Assembly: GCA_021432635.1 (NCBI GenBank)
Contig: MU270070.1
Coordinates: forward strand, 212,718-276,717
Source: Thozetella sp. PMI_491
Lineage: Eukaryota > Ascomycota > Sordariomycetes > Chaetosphaeriales > Chaetosphaeriaceae
Length of the DNA stretch: 64,000 bases
Reading direction: 5' to 3'
Shown: one piece after another, positions 1 to 11,661 of the stretch
Layout of the letters: each line of letters opens with the position of its first letter
How positions within the stretch are numbered: position 1 is the stretch's first letter
The notes under the pieces: model-generated
The model's database searches: none
Told to the model about the DNA's origin: nothing
Seen by the model: only the letters and a program-made list of their open reading frames with translations
Translations under genes and position numbers: made by a program

Positions 1-2
1 CC

Positions 3-38
3 TACGTGCCAACCGCCCACCCCCCTCAACCGCCCACC
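3..38 (+). repeat. Left terminal inverted repeat of the Fot1-type element
   Basis: This exactly matches the reverse complement of 1907-1942. It is C-rich and starts TACGTGCCAACCGCCC. If TA is counted as the target duplication, the repeat proper is 34 bp. Confidence 0.92.
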
Positions 39-1906
39 TCAAATCCACACCAGCCATATGGACCACATATAGTAAAACAGCCACAACTCAGTCAATTTTT
101 ACTCTGTAAACATAAAAACTAGTGCAATCTGCTCATTATACAGTAGCTTGTTCAACTAGTATAAGAGGACCTGGTCGGATCTTTGTTTTACCGGCGCCGA
201 CCATGCCGTGGTGGCTCCACAGCATATTTGCTTCTAGATGACTCCTCCTCCTCGTTAGTGGCCATATCGATACACTTTGCTGCAGTTGAAGCTTCAACGG
301 TACGTTGTATAGGTTCTTTATTATGTTAAGCAAGTATATCGCCAAGAGTAACAAAGCGTTCGTTCAGATTTGGTTTCACAGACTTTCTTTTCCTCGGCTT
401 GGCCAGTTCTAGTTTCTCTTAGAGAGCAACCAACTCTCTTGCTTGTGTAATAAGTATAACATTAAGGTTGTCGAGTTGCCCAGTAATCTTCCTTATCACT
501 TGGCGTGCTATAAGGCTTGTATCCTTATACTGTAGTAATTGCTGGACGTCTGTACTACTTTTTGGCGTATTAATGCCTGAAAAGAGTGAGGAAGGGGGGG
601 TTGTGGCCTGGGGCTTAGGGCGAGTTAGTACCTATAGGGATATAAGTGGCTTCCGTCTATTAACTAGCTAGAGACTAGTTATTTACTAGTTAGAGAGTAT
701 ATTCTCTTTCTAGAGGCTAATTATATAAGCTTTAGAGTATAACTCGAAGAACTTAAGCTTTCTAATATAATCCTTATCTATACTGGCTATAAGGGTATTT
801 ATAAGTGACTAGTATTAAGCTTTAAGACTTAAGAAACAGCCTAAATCTAGTGGCTGGGTGATATAAGAGGTATAAATAGGTAAGAATAATAGATATATAT
901 TATAGAGGAAGTATATAGCAAGGAAGTTATTAGTCTGATAGGATCTATAGCTATCTAATATAAGAAGCTAGGCAGTTAAAGGGTCTTTAGGGTTAGTTTA
1001 TATAAGAAAGACCTTCTCTAGTTACTTAATAATAATCTTATTACTAGTCCACCTATTATCAGAGACTATCACCTGCTAAGTAAGGTACTAATAAAGTATC
1101 TCGTTGCAAAACTATTAATCCTAGACCTATTTCCCCTTTAGGATCACTAGGGGATTAAGGTATTGTCCTTTAGCAGAGATATATTTAATGATAGAGATCT
1201 AGGAGCGTAAGGTATTAACTTTAAGGGGAGTTATAGTCTTTTTAGGGCTAGTCAAGGCCCTAACAACAAGACTATTCCCCCCCTGACCCTTTATAAGGCC
1301 CCCTTTATTAGTATTATACCTATTCTCTGGGAGGATCTAGCTTATAGTCTTATATAGTTTAAACAACTGGTTGATATTATTAGGGCAGGCTGTATTCACT
1401 CTAGCCTACTTAATATAACGACCAAGCTTTATTTTAAGGACAGGCTAGCGTTTAAGGAAGGTCGTGGTCTATTACTAGCCAAAAGGATCATTATCCCCCT
1501 AGCTCGCCAGGATCTGGATCACTAAAGCATGTAGTTAAGAGTGGATTAGAGCAAAACTAAGGGATTCCTGACATAAAATCTACTCAACTAGGCGTTCTTC
1601 AGCCTCTAGAGATACCCTCTGCTGACACTGGGCCTCCTCCTCCTAAGGGGAGCTTCTATAGATACAACCGCAGAGCATACTCCAGGGGACCTTCCAAATC
1701 CAGCTTGCCTCACGGACTAGCGTGCTATCGTCGATATCAGCAACAGCCGAAGAGAAATCTGAACTAGTATAAGAAGCTATAAAAGTAATGAAAAGATGAC
1801 GATTCCAATGAGCTACTTACCGTATCGATCGAGCGCGTGGATCTTATATAGTGGTGGTTGGTATCAAGGGGGTGAGGGAGAGACGCGTCGCGCGTTGGCA
1901 TATAAG

Positions 1907-1942
1907 GGTGGGCGGTTGAGGGGGGTGGGCGGTTGGCACGTA
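1907..1942 (-). repeat. Right terminal inverted repeat of the Fot1-type element
   Basis: Perfect inverted copy of 3-38, ending GGTTGGCACGTA. The identity of the ends contrasts with the strongly mutated interior. Confidence 0.92.
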
Positions 1943-2774
1943 AGTCGACTTATATGCTGTGCCCTACGTACTGAATGAGTACATTGGGAGTGGCCCTGAC
2001 AGCATAGAGCTGTGGTTGGAAGTACTGAGGCGGATTCACAGCCTTGGCTCCCTCAATCTTGGTGAGGCGAAGGAGTTTAATGAATGGCTGGAGGCCTATA
2101 CTCTACCAAGATCGGATGGACATATGGAGGTGCTCGTTGTTGATTAGAAGGATACTTGGCCATACTGTAAGAGTCTCTTACGCATTAATAACACGTTCCC
2201 ACGATACAGAATTCTGTAATATGCCCTGGGTAATTGCACGATGGTAATATGATTAAAGAATCCATTTTGGGATTAAAAATGGCACTTGCTGAAGTCTCAA
2301 AGTGCGACATGGATGTTTCGACCATTAGCACGATACCATAGTTACCAATCTCGTACTGTATGAGGATCCCCGCTTCCTTATCTATATTTTAGGCGGAAGG
2401 CCGGGGCAAGTACCGTTTGGCCTGCCGATGCCACGCTAGTGTACCCGGCGGCCGTCGGGACGGCTCCGAAGCATAGGGCTTGGCTAGACGAGTACAAGCA
2501 TGGTCTGCTCGCAATTGCAAAGGGATTCACGGTGCACCGTGGTCTAGAAGGATCTAGTAATGGAGCACAAATAGACTTACGCGAATATCAAGAAGATTCT
2601 ATCTCATTCGCCATGCAAGACTTACGAGAATGCGACCAACAGAGCGGATTAGACTTAGAACCGGGCAAGAGACACGACCAAGTCACTGTAATCTACAATA
2701 ATGAACACCATTACTTGCGTGCCATGCCATTGTATACTTGAATCAATCTCATGTCGTGACCTGCTACTTCTTCC
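1943..2774. other. Unassigned sequence between transposon and monooxygenase gene
   Basis: Several short plus-strand open frames lie here; the longest runs 2439-2741 (100 codons) and starts MYPAAVGTAPKH. None matches a family I recognise, and no convincing intron joins them to each other. They could be the remains of a gene disrupted near the transposon insertion, or chance frames. The 3' end of the minus-strand monooxygenase gene lies at 2775. Confidence 0.35.
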
Positions 2775-4548
2775 TCACCCCGATATACCCGTCGCGCTCT
2801 TCTCCGCTTTTCCCTTTGGTTTTTGGACCTCGGCCGCAGCCTTGGCTCTCTCAGTGCCCCAACGGAAGCTGGCGCCATAATGATCGTCGCGGAGGTACTT
2901 GGAGCCTAGTAGGTTCTCCCGGAATGTGCCTCCGGGCACATCGTAATCATCCCACACAAGGCCGCGTCGCAAGAGCTCTGGGCGCAGCAGGTCCACAACG
3001 TCCTCCCACGAGGTCGGGTTTGTGACGCTGGCGATATTGAAACCGTCGCAGTCAGCCTCAGTGATCCACCGCTCGAATTCGTCTGCCACCTGCTCAGCCG
3101 AACCGACCACTATCGGGTGCAGGCCGCCTAGCGCCATGCGCATGCCGAGCGTGCGCGGCGTCCAGGCCGTGCCGCCTGACTCAAAGGATCGGAAAACGGA
3201 CTGAATCGCGTTTGATGACTTTGACTCGTCGAACTTGATGACCTCGTCGAGCTCATACGCCGACATGTCAATGCCGGTGTAGCCTGAAAATTGTGCCAGG
3301 CCTGCGATTGGGTCTGCATTGGCCTCAGCGGCGGCATACTGTGTGTTGAAGGTTAGATATGGCGTATCCAAAGCTATTTCATAGTCCCATTAGCGAGTAT
3401 GGAACACATGCCTTTGCTTTTGCATCCTCCTCTGTGCGTCCGATGTAAGGAATGATACATGGGAAGAATAAAATGCTCTTCGGGTCTCTCCCGTTCTCGC
3501 CTGCAGCCTTGCGCATCCTAGCTATGACCTCCTTAGCCAGCTCGACGCTGATGGGGTTTAGGAAGATGGCCTCGGCATGCTTGGTGGCAAACTGGGACCC
3601 TGCCTTGGATGTGCCGGCTTGGAATAGAACCGGCGTCCGCTGGGGCGAGGGGTGCACTTGACTGCGCGCCGTCATATTGAAGTATTTTCCTTTGTGCTCA
3701 ATGCGCTTGATCTTCTCGGCGTCGAATGCCAGCCCCTTTTTCCTGTCCCAGACAACCGAGTCTGGTGCCCAGGAGGATTCCCAAAGTCTGCATCCGTTAG
3801 ACCTCATTTGTTTCTCTCAGGGTGTCGTGGATCCGAAGCTATATGCAAAGAGGAAACTCACTTATACACCACATCCATATACTCGTCGGCCATTGCATAT
3901 CTCTCGTCGTGGCCGATGATGCTGTCCTGGCCGAAGGCCAAAGCGGCACCCTCCGTGAAGCTCGTTACAATGTTCCAGGCACACCGGCCGCCCGTCAGGT
4001 GGTCAATGGTGCTCATCTGCCGGGCCAACATGTATGGATTGACATATGTAGTGGTCATCGTCACGGCAAACGCCACGTTCTCCGTCACTGCTGCCATGCC
4101 AGATACGATGGGCAGGGGGTCCAGGTGCGCCACTTGGTGTCCACGATTGAGGCAAGCATCCAGAGACCCGTCGTATACGTCGAAGCCAACATACCAGTCT
4201 GCCAGAAACACAGCAGCGATCTTGCCCCGCTCGGCAAGTCGCGCTAGATCTAGATAATATTTGAGAGTGTCCTTCTGGGAAGACGTTTCGCCCGGACGCC
4301 TAGGGTTGTAGTCAGTTGCCTATCGGCAATACTGGCGCAATAAGGCGATGAGGTATGGTATACTGCGGGACTTACTTCCACTGTCCAGCAGCCATATAGC
4401 CGCCTGTGCAGGCGGTCTCGAGGAAGCAGAGCTGAACGCGTTTCGTCGGCTTCTTGCTATTGGCATGCCCGTTAGTGAGTGTTGCGCTACCGGAAGCACC
4501 CTTGCGACTGAGGGCATCAGCATGCTCGGCGTCAGCCTTACGCTTCAT
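2775..4548 (-). CDS. FMN-dependent monooxygenase, NtaA/SnaA/DszA family (bacterial luciferase-like)
   Basis: Exons 4548-4376, 4299-3862, 3787-3412 and 3338-2775 give 516 residues, slightly longer than the usual 450 or so because of a Lys/Ser-rich leader of about 35 residues. Family landmarks in order are QLCFLETACTGGYMAAGQWK, LARLAERGKIAAVFLAD, the core block HLTGGRCAWNIVTS, DEYMDVVYKLWE, the NPISVELAKEVIARMR helix and FSGYTGIDMS. Known relatives use reduced FMN from a partner reductase to oxidise chelators or organosulfur compounds; the substrate here cannot be told, and no flavin reductase gene is adjacent. The third intron (3411-3339) begins GC rather than GT: only this junction restores the expected KAKYAAAEANADP stretch. 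No targeting signal is evident, so it is probably cytosolic. Confidence 0.9.
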
Positions 4549-5102
4549 CGCGGGATTAGATAAGAGAAGGTATAGAAATTTGACTTGGACACAGCGACAA
4601 TCACAACTTCCAAGGAGAATATGTGGCAGAAAGACAATAAAAGTCCCGTATGAGTTCATGTACTCTTCTCATCGCGTATACCACCGCTCTGTTCCTATTG
4701 GTGCGGATTCTTATCAGTGGCCAGACATGGGGGCGATGGGGCCATCGACGAGCGCTAGAGGATCATACTAGTGTAGTGGCCGGGGAGGTGGCGGTATTGG
4801 ATGGGTCCGAATCGATCTGACGCTGCCTTGCCCATCGAATCTCACTGAGGCGATAAAGCCAATAGGAGCCGGGGGGGAGGGGGACTACTGCCGTCGGAAG
4901 TGGTATCTCCGCTTTGCCTTGTATTAATGCAAAGCTTACTCATAGAGTAACTATCTAAAGTTATCTTAGGAGTGAAACAGAATGCACTAAGTGAAAAAAG
5001 CGACAATAATCAGATGGTAATACCTCAGGAATATTCAAATCAATACTATTAGTACACTGTGAATAGAGAACTGGAATACTAAGTAACGCGCCATAGACGG
5101 TG
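4549..5102. other. Intergenic, upstream of the monooxygenase gene
   Basis: No plausible gene. It holds the promoter side of the monooxygenase gene (4549 onward) and the 3' flank of the STAND-like gene ending at 5103. From about 4920 the sequence is A+T rich. Confidence 0.5.
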
Positions 5103-7028
5103 CTATCGACCCCTAGCCCTTGAATTTCTCAACGATACCCTTTGGTGGGGCTCGAGGTTCGGCAACCATCGGCTCATCGTTGGGCTTGTTAGGAGTAGCT
5201 TGAAGATTATACCGGGCGTCTTATCTGCTATGATATTGCTGAAGCAGTCCATCATTAGATCATATTCGTCCCTCCAGATCTCTCGTTCATAGTAAGACAC
5301 CCCATCTACGAAGCAGTAGACCGGCATATCCGGCGGCACTAGTCTTAGGAGGCAGTGGAAGAGTCTGCATACATCGCTCAGCGAGAGATGCTGGAAGTCA
5401 GGCGGTGGGTTAGAGAACCGTAGCGGCGCCAAGTCAGTTATGAAGCCTTTTTGGACGAGACTCAGGATTAGAGAGGATACTAGGCTTCTCATGAGGCCTG
5501 GCGGGCCCTGGAGGTCATCGTTGGAGCCGACATGCTGCCCGCAGAAGAAGCTCAACGTCAGGCCATTGTCTCTGGATCTCAGCGCGTGGATGAGCGTCGC
5601 ACAAACATAGGACAGAGACGAAATCCGTGATATCTGGGCGCGATCGAGATGACCGTCTACTAGGACGACGTAAGACTCCGGCGCATGAAGAAGTTGCTGG
5701 ATCTGAGGTGTCTGGAAAATTGTAGCTGCATGACCTTTGGCCACCTTATCGAACGAGTTGCTGCGCCGTATGACGTGTGATTCATCATCGACAGCTAGGA
5801 GGTGATGGACGTTCATGAGAGACAACAATTGAGAGGGGGTAACCGGTGTGACTCCATCTTGAGCTGCCGAAGGCTCAGTTGGCGACGTTTCCGGGACTGC
5901 TTGCTGTGGTTCTTCGGAGGTGAGCTAAGCTTTAGTCTGCTAGCGCACATTTCATTTCAGGGTACTCACTTAGATACTCCATGAGAAAGTCAAGCAGACC
6001 ATTTTTGCCAGAAATTGCGTCCAGCGTGAGCTGCAGCGATTTCTGTCGCACAAGGATCTCGTCCACTTTTCCTCGAAGCTCCTCGACCTCCCCGCCGGTC
6101 TGCTCTGTAATAATCCGAATGTCTCTTGTCATCTCGTGGTCGTCGCGTATCGTGTGGTGCGTATGGATGATGATGCCTTCCATCATGCCCTCGGCGCAAA
6201 CACGGACTCTCTCCACGCTCTTGGAAACGGCTTCGAGCAGTTCATCGATACTCGTCCCGCGAAAGGGGCTCGTAGCCTTAGCCCCTATTGGCCGTTAGTG
6301 TTTAACCAACTTCTTTTGATGTGTATTTACGCTAGGTAAACTCACAGAGCGTCCCCGGGTTGAGCCGATCGATGAGATCTGGTAGCACGCGGAGCAGAGT
6401 CTGCTGCAGATCCCGGATGGTACTGTGGAGTCGAATGCTATCGGGCTCGCCGTCACTCAGCGGGAGATTTTTCGCCTTATCCTGGGCCATCTGAATAATA
6501 TTTGGCAGGTTACCGAAAGCTTGAAGGATCTTCCCTCTATTCTGGGCCCTGTGCCGTGCCAGCTGAAGGCACATCACGCCTGTTAGTCTAATGCTCGATA
6601 AATGTGAAAGACTCCTGGAGACTTGCGCTAAAAACGAGTGCGAGCCCTCCGTGGAGAGCACAGAGCTCATCTGGAATGGCCGCCATAGCTGGGCCTAGGA
6701 CGTCGCCTGCCGTGACAACAGCCCGCAACGCTCGCCTAGGGAGCTTTTTCTCCTTGCAGTCTCTCTCGTGGGTTGCGGCTTGCGCCCTTTCCAACTCGTG
6801 AAGGACGTCATCCCAGCTGCAGCATAGCAAATCGTAGTCAAAGTCGACGAAGTCGATATTTTGCCTCTGGTATCGCTTGAGGATCTCTTGCAAATTGCTT
6901 TCTCGGTTAGCCCTTAGCCCTAGCACCCGCTTTGCGCTACGTGTACGAGGGGAGCCTATACTAGACTTCGTTCGACTGGTACATGGAGAGGGCCGTATTG
7001 AATCGTGACTGCACGTTGAATGCGCCAT
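5103..7028 (-). CDS. Helical fungal STAND-like protein of unknown function
   Basis: Model: exons 7028-6627, 6562-6346, 6284-5970 and about 5896-5103, giving about 575 residues. The N-terminal part (LQEILKRYQRQNIDF, SWDDVLHELERAQ, ALHGGLALVFSLARHRAQNR) and the middle helices (VEELRGKVDEILVRQKSLQL) match the organisation of a common fungal family whose N-termini resemble the helical effector-side domains of STAND proteins. The C-terminal part (VLVDGHLDRAQISR, VYCFVDGVSYYERE) looks like a degenerate nucleotide-binding fold without a recognisable Walker A. The first intron (6626-6563) uses GCAAGT at the donor with an ACTAAC branch site. The last acceptor is uncertain (CAG ending at 5897 is the best in-frame choice). 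It is divergent from the AAA+ gene at 7774, so the two may be co-regulated. The family assignment is from memory; function unknown. Confidence 0.65.
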
Positions 7029-7773
7029 GCAAACCGGGCGCGCGATGGTCAATGAAGCCTCTAGCAAATACGGCGGACTCGTCAGGCTGCGACATGATGG
7101 CCGAGAGGCGACAGAATCCGCGCGTTGGTACGGCTGGAAGCTGCTAGACTCGAAGTCGAAGTGCCAAAACCAAAAGTGAAATGATACAGGCGACAGCCCA
7201 ATCGATAAGGTGTGGCAGAGTATGCAGTCGCACTTCCTAGGTTCATGCCGCAAACTGAACTGCGAACTGAACTGCGAACTGGACTGCGAACTGGTTAGCG
7301 AGCTAGACATCTCACCTGCAGGCATCGATCCTAGGCAGCACGTACATGTAGTCTGCCACAGAGTCTGCCTTAGCCACGCAGCGCGGGGTGCCAGACAGGA
7401 CCTTTGGTATAGGCTCCCCGGAAAGCCTCGTTTTAGTTTTCGGTGGACGATCGTACCAATCCCAGGTAAGAGCACGGACCTCCGTGCATTGGCGCAAGCC
7501 CCGCGGTCTGAACGTTGACCGAGGTGCATAAGCTGCTACGAATGAGAGCACGATAAAAATGCATTTGTATTTCGGGAGGATTGTGTGGCCGACCAGGCTT
7601 ACGCATGTTGTTAGGTGTGGGGGTTAGGACTGTGCATCTGCGTGGGATGCCTCGTCTCGGGACTAAGTAAGGGCCCGTTATATCCATTCAATAGGACCAC
7701 TTCATTCCTAGAGATAGGGTCTCCGGGGGATGGCTACTTACGCAAGCCCAGGCACAAAGTTCTAACCGAGACA
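7029..7773. promoter_or_regulatory. Shared divergent promoter region of the STAND-like and AAA+ genes
   Basis: This 745-bp stretch separates the two start codons of a head-to-head pair. It contains a small minisatellite at 7253-7294 and no credible gene. I see no clear TATA box, and no specific factor site can be claimed. Confidence 0.5.
7253..7294. repeat. Minisatellite, 12-bp unit, about 3.5 copies
   Basis: The unit AACTGAACTGCG occurs twice exactly, then once with one change, then as a half unit. It lies in the shared promoter of the divergent pair. Confidence 0.85.
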
Positions 7774-10700
7774 ATGTTCAAATCGTATCAGCCAGTCTAC
7801 GAACCGCCCTCTGCCATGGATGACGCTAGTGTATCGCCTGGGGAGCAGGAAGTCGTCAAAGATCTCCGAGAGCAAGTCAAACGACTCGAGGCTAGGCTGA
7901 CGGACCTCGAAGGCCACCGAAGAGGCGAGTTTAGCTATGTTGACGCCGAGGGGAGCAGCACGGGAGAATACTCGAGAGAGCATGACCACCATGCCTCCCT
8001 GAAGACCATTTCCGCGGTGCGAAGGTGCAACTTCATGCAGTTCAAGAACTACTTCAGCGAGGATGATAGCCGCTACGCACTAGATGTGCTTGAGTCTGGT
8101 GCTCTTCTCGACCAAGAGATCGAAGTGGAGCACGCGCTGCGAGAGAAGCTCGGCGATACCAGCAAAGTTAGTTCAACCTCTGTAAAACGGCGGGCGAAGG
8201 TACTCGTCGAGGAAGCCCATCAGAGCAATATAGCCCTTCGCAACGCCCAGGCCGGCGATATATGGGTCCGTCGCGTCAGGATCCGGTCTCCTGCTCTGCT
8301 CAGAATCTTCGGCAAAGTCCAAGGGGAAACATGGTCGTCACAGGCCCGTGTATATCATCGCCCTTTCTGCGCCATTATCCACTACCTACCTGCCATGAAA
8401 CGAGTGTTGGATGAGCTAGAAGAACGATGGGGTTCGCAACCGGAAACCGTCGCAGGATCACCTGAGGAGAGCAACACGGGCGACGACGGTACGATGCATG
8501 GCACGGCAACAGCAGTGGGGAAGCAAGAAGACGGGGGAGCCGTGGACGACAGTCCTGCGGCATTGGCTGACTTACGATGTTTCGTGAAGTTTGTGGAGAC
8601 CGAGATCATACCGGGTTCTCAACGGTTTACCAATCTTGACCACTCATCAGACGCTAAGGTACGATTTTCTGATCTCTGCTACCTCTTCAAGCCAGGAGAG
8701 ATCATATACAAACCTGTCGAAGGCGATGTCCCCGGCTTCCGGGACGCCCGCATGGGGCAGAGAGCTTGGAGAATCTACTACGTTGACAGCTACAACCGAA
8801 TCTTGACGCCTACTTCGGCTCATCGTAAATATGCAATCAACGACAGGGAAGAGTCCGATGAATCTTTCGCGATTATGTCGTACTGCATCGAGTACACCGG
8901 CGATGAATTCTGCGTGGTAACGAATACCTTCAAAATCCCACCCTTTGACGGCTCGAAGCCAGTGAGTGCTCTACCCGTCTTCCCTATACGGTTTGTAGCG
9001 GACTACGCTCGCTTTATGGAGACGGCAGTTCGGTCTGGAGAGTCTGTGCTCCGCTTTATCGAGACGAAGCACGCCACATACAACGCTTGGTCCGTCATGC
9101 GGACACCAAAGGGTGGCTTCCTAGTGAATCCCGAAGGCGTCATGGTGAAGCACCCTGAACACATCAACAGCGAGGTTATGGTAGACTTTGAGGAAGCATT
9201 CCAGGCCTGTCCAACCTGGCAGCCAAAACGCGTCATTTTGAAACCAGACGTCATAGACCACGGGGCGGTAACCGACGAGTTTATGGTTCGTTGGCAGTCT
9301 GACCCGGACCGTGCCAAGGTGCTGAAAGAAACGAGCGAGATCATGCTTAGCCGTACTGGCGTCCACAGCTGGGAGCGCAACAAATTCGTATCCGAGGACC
9401 CATTCCTTGCCGCCGTGTGCGAAAATCACCAACGCGGCGAGCTTACCACCAAAGAATTCTTGCGGCGTGAAGACATGGCCCTGATTGCTTGTCGCGTATT
9501 TGCCTACGTCTTCCGAGAGCGCAAATTTGCACAGCTGGATGTGCACCACCTTAAACCGTCGGCACAGTCGCGGGATGCGCTTGACTCACTCAAGATTCCC
9601 CAGGCCACTAAGGAGTTGATTCAAGGCTCGGTCAGGGGTCACTTCCTACATAAGGAGGCTGAAAAACGGAATGGCGAAGAGGGCCTTTCATTAGATGTGA
9701 TCCAGGGCAAGGGGACTGGCCTCTTCATTCTTTTCCACGGCGTCCCCGGCGTGGGAAAGACTGCCACGGCAGAGGCGGTGGCGCAAGCCAACGGCAAGCC
9801 GCTGTTCAAGATCACCTGCGGCGACCTTGGCCTAACACCAACTGAGGTGGAATCTTCTTTGAGACACATCTTTCGGTTGGCAAGTATCTGGGATTGTGTT
9901 CTCCTAATGGACGAGGTGGACACCTTCTTTTCCCAAAGATCAAAAGGAGACGCGGCCATGACCAAGAATGCTCTCGTGTCCGGTGAGTACCCGAAGTGCC
10001 CCAATGACATGGTACTAGCGGACGCAAGCTGACCTCATTAGTCTTTCTACGGGTCCTAGACTACTATACGGGGATCCTCTTTCTAACTACCAACCGCGCC
10101 GGGGCCTTGGATGAGGCCTTCAAGTCGCGTATACACTACAAGCTCTACTTCCCACCCCTCTCTAGGCAGCAGACTCTGGAGATCTGGAAGCTCAACATCC
10201 AGCGGCTGCAACATATAGAGGGACTGAGCAAGGGGCGCCGGCCCTTGGAGATCTCCGAATCGGCAATCATGAGCTTTGCCGAGGAACAGTTCGATAACAA
10301 CAGAAAAGGGACGAACCGGTGGAACGGCCGCCAGATCCGCAACGCGTTCCAAGTGGCCCGTAGTCTCGCCCTTTACGAGGCAACGAGCGAGGCGGAGCGA
10401 CTGCGGCAGGTTGGATCCGATGAGCCGTCGCCTCCTGCGGTGCTCAACATCAAGCACTTCCAGCTTATGCATGACATCACCGAGTTCTTCGACCAGTACA
10501 TGGAGGAAGTATTTTCGGGTATGAATGATGGAGAGCTGGCCTTAGAAATGGAGCATCGCGCCGATCACTGGACGAGCAACCACTGGACGACGACCGTCCG
10601 TGGTCAGGATGACTATGGTGATCGCCATCGCCAATATGATGGCAGCAAATCGCCTTTTGAGATTGCCCCGCCGCCTCGGGGATTCCTGGGTCGGCCAAGG

Positions 10701-11081
10701 AGTAGTAGCAATAGAGGGGCCCGGCAATCTCTCACAACGCCAGGCGCGGCGCCACGCTATTCACTGAACTCGCTTGCGCCGCCTCTGTCAACTGGGTATG
10801 ACGAAGCAGTTGTCGACCAGCCAGGCGCGGATATCAGCGCAACCTCGCCCAACCCAGGCCAATGGCGGCAGTCCAGAACGGTCGACCCCTATGATGGGGA
10901 TCACCCAGCCCGATCAGGCCAATTAGAAAGCCCCAGATTTGGCTCTGGCTCTGAGTTTCGGCCGCATGCAAGGGGCAACGGGGGCTTTCTGGGGAGGGAC
11001 AATCGTCGTCAAAGCGATTTTGATGCCGAGCAGGGCTATAGGATGGAGAGGAACGACTATGGGAAGAGAGAAAGGGAATGA
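7774..11081 (+). CDS. Large AAA+ ATPase with N-terminal coiled coil and disordered C-terminus
   Basis: Exons 7774-9982 and 10042-11081 give 1082 residues. The chosen start (MFKSYQPVYEPPSAMDD) is the first ATG of the long frame. Residues about 23-50 form a coiled coil (EQEVVKDLREQVKRLEARL). A middle domain (about 280-420, with RFTNLDHSSDAKVRFSDLCY and AWRIYYVDSYNRIL) is the one usually found upstream of AAA in this fungal family. The AAA core has Walker A GVPGVGKT near residue 656, Walker B VLLMDEVD near 709 and a sensor-1 region LFLTTNRAGALDEAF, which the intron restores in frame. The last 200 residues are Gly/Arg/Ser-rich and probably disordered. Such proteins are predicted ATP-driven remodelling enzymes; substrate unknown. 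Divergent partner: the STAND-like gene at 7028. Confidence 0.88.
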
Positions 11082-11661
11082 CAGGGGACTCCACTCTAAA
11101 TGAATGGATGGGGCGAACCCCCGCAATAGTGGTAAACGGGCATAGTAAGTAGGTCAGTTAACTAGCTATTTTTGTCTAATCCATGCTAATAGAGCTTGGC
11201 AATAGTCTACGCTGATGACAATGATAGTAAGGGGGGAAGCAGGCTTTAAGCGGCGACAACAGCCCCCAGGAGTCAACTAACGGCCCAAGCATCTCGGTTG
11301 CTTTGTGCATGTTTTGCTGCTGGTGTTTTCACGAGGATTCAGAATCATTGTCGGCATTTCTGCTCATTCTGGTCCGTTTTTGTGAGCGATGCGCGATAGT
11401 CACTCAAAAAATAAGCCTCGCATTTAATTTCCACCGACTCGCCCGGATTGGGTGAGTTGCTTTATGCTCTGGGCAAAGTTTAGTGTCGGCCTAGGCGGCC
11501 GGGAAGCGGAAAACGACGCCCTCCGAATGACAAGCTCTCTTGCTTCACATCCTCAACGGGGTAGATAAATTGTCTTAACATGTGTCCGTCATATTGACAA
11601 ATTTACACCGATGTCCCAAACTCAGACTCACTTTAACTGAGCCTGGCTATCCGATCCGACC
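11082..11661. other. Intergenic, promoter side of the GFA-domain gene
   Basis: No gene seen. It contains the 3' flank of the AAA+ gene and the 5' flank of the gene at 11662. Confidence 0.5.

Larger units (their letters stand above)
3..1942 (-). mobile_element. Decayed Fot1/pogo-type (Tc1/mariner superfamily) DNA transposon
   Basis: The two ends are a perfect 36-bp inverted repeat (3-38 and 1907-1942) that begins and ends with TA, the target-site dinucleotide of Tc1/mariner-type elements, so the element is complete end to end at about 1.94 kb. The remains of a transposase run on the minus strand. Around 1620-1375 (reading right to left) a CENP-B/Tc5-type helix-turn-helix domain is readable, with pieces such as GDNDP and LKIKLGR. 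Near 260-190 an acidic then basic tail (EEEESSRSKYA, PPRHGRR) resembles fungal Fot1-like C-termini. Many stops interrupt the frame. The interior is A+T rich with very many TA dinucleotides, as expected after repeat-induced point mutation. It cannot encode a working transposase. Confidence 0.85.

Noticed and set aside
6136-6339. Plus-strand frames over the STAND-like gene
   Set aside because: Antisense to a spliced gene whose introns and frame agree.
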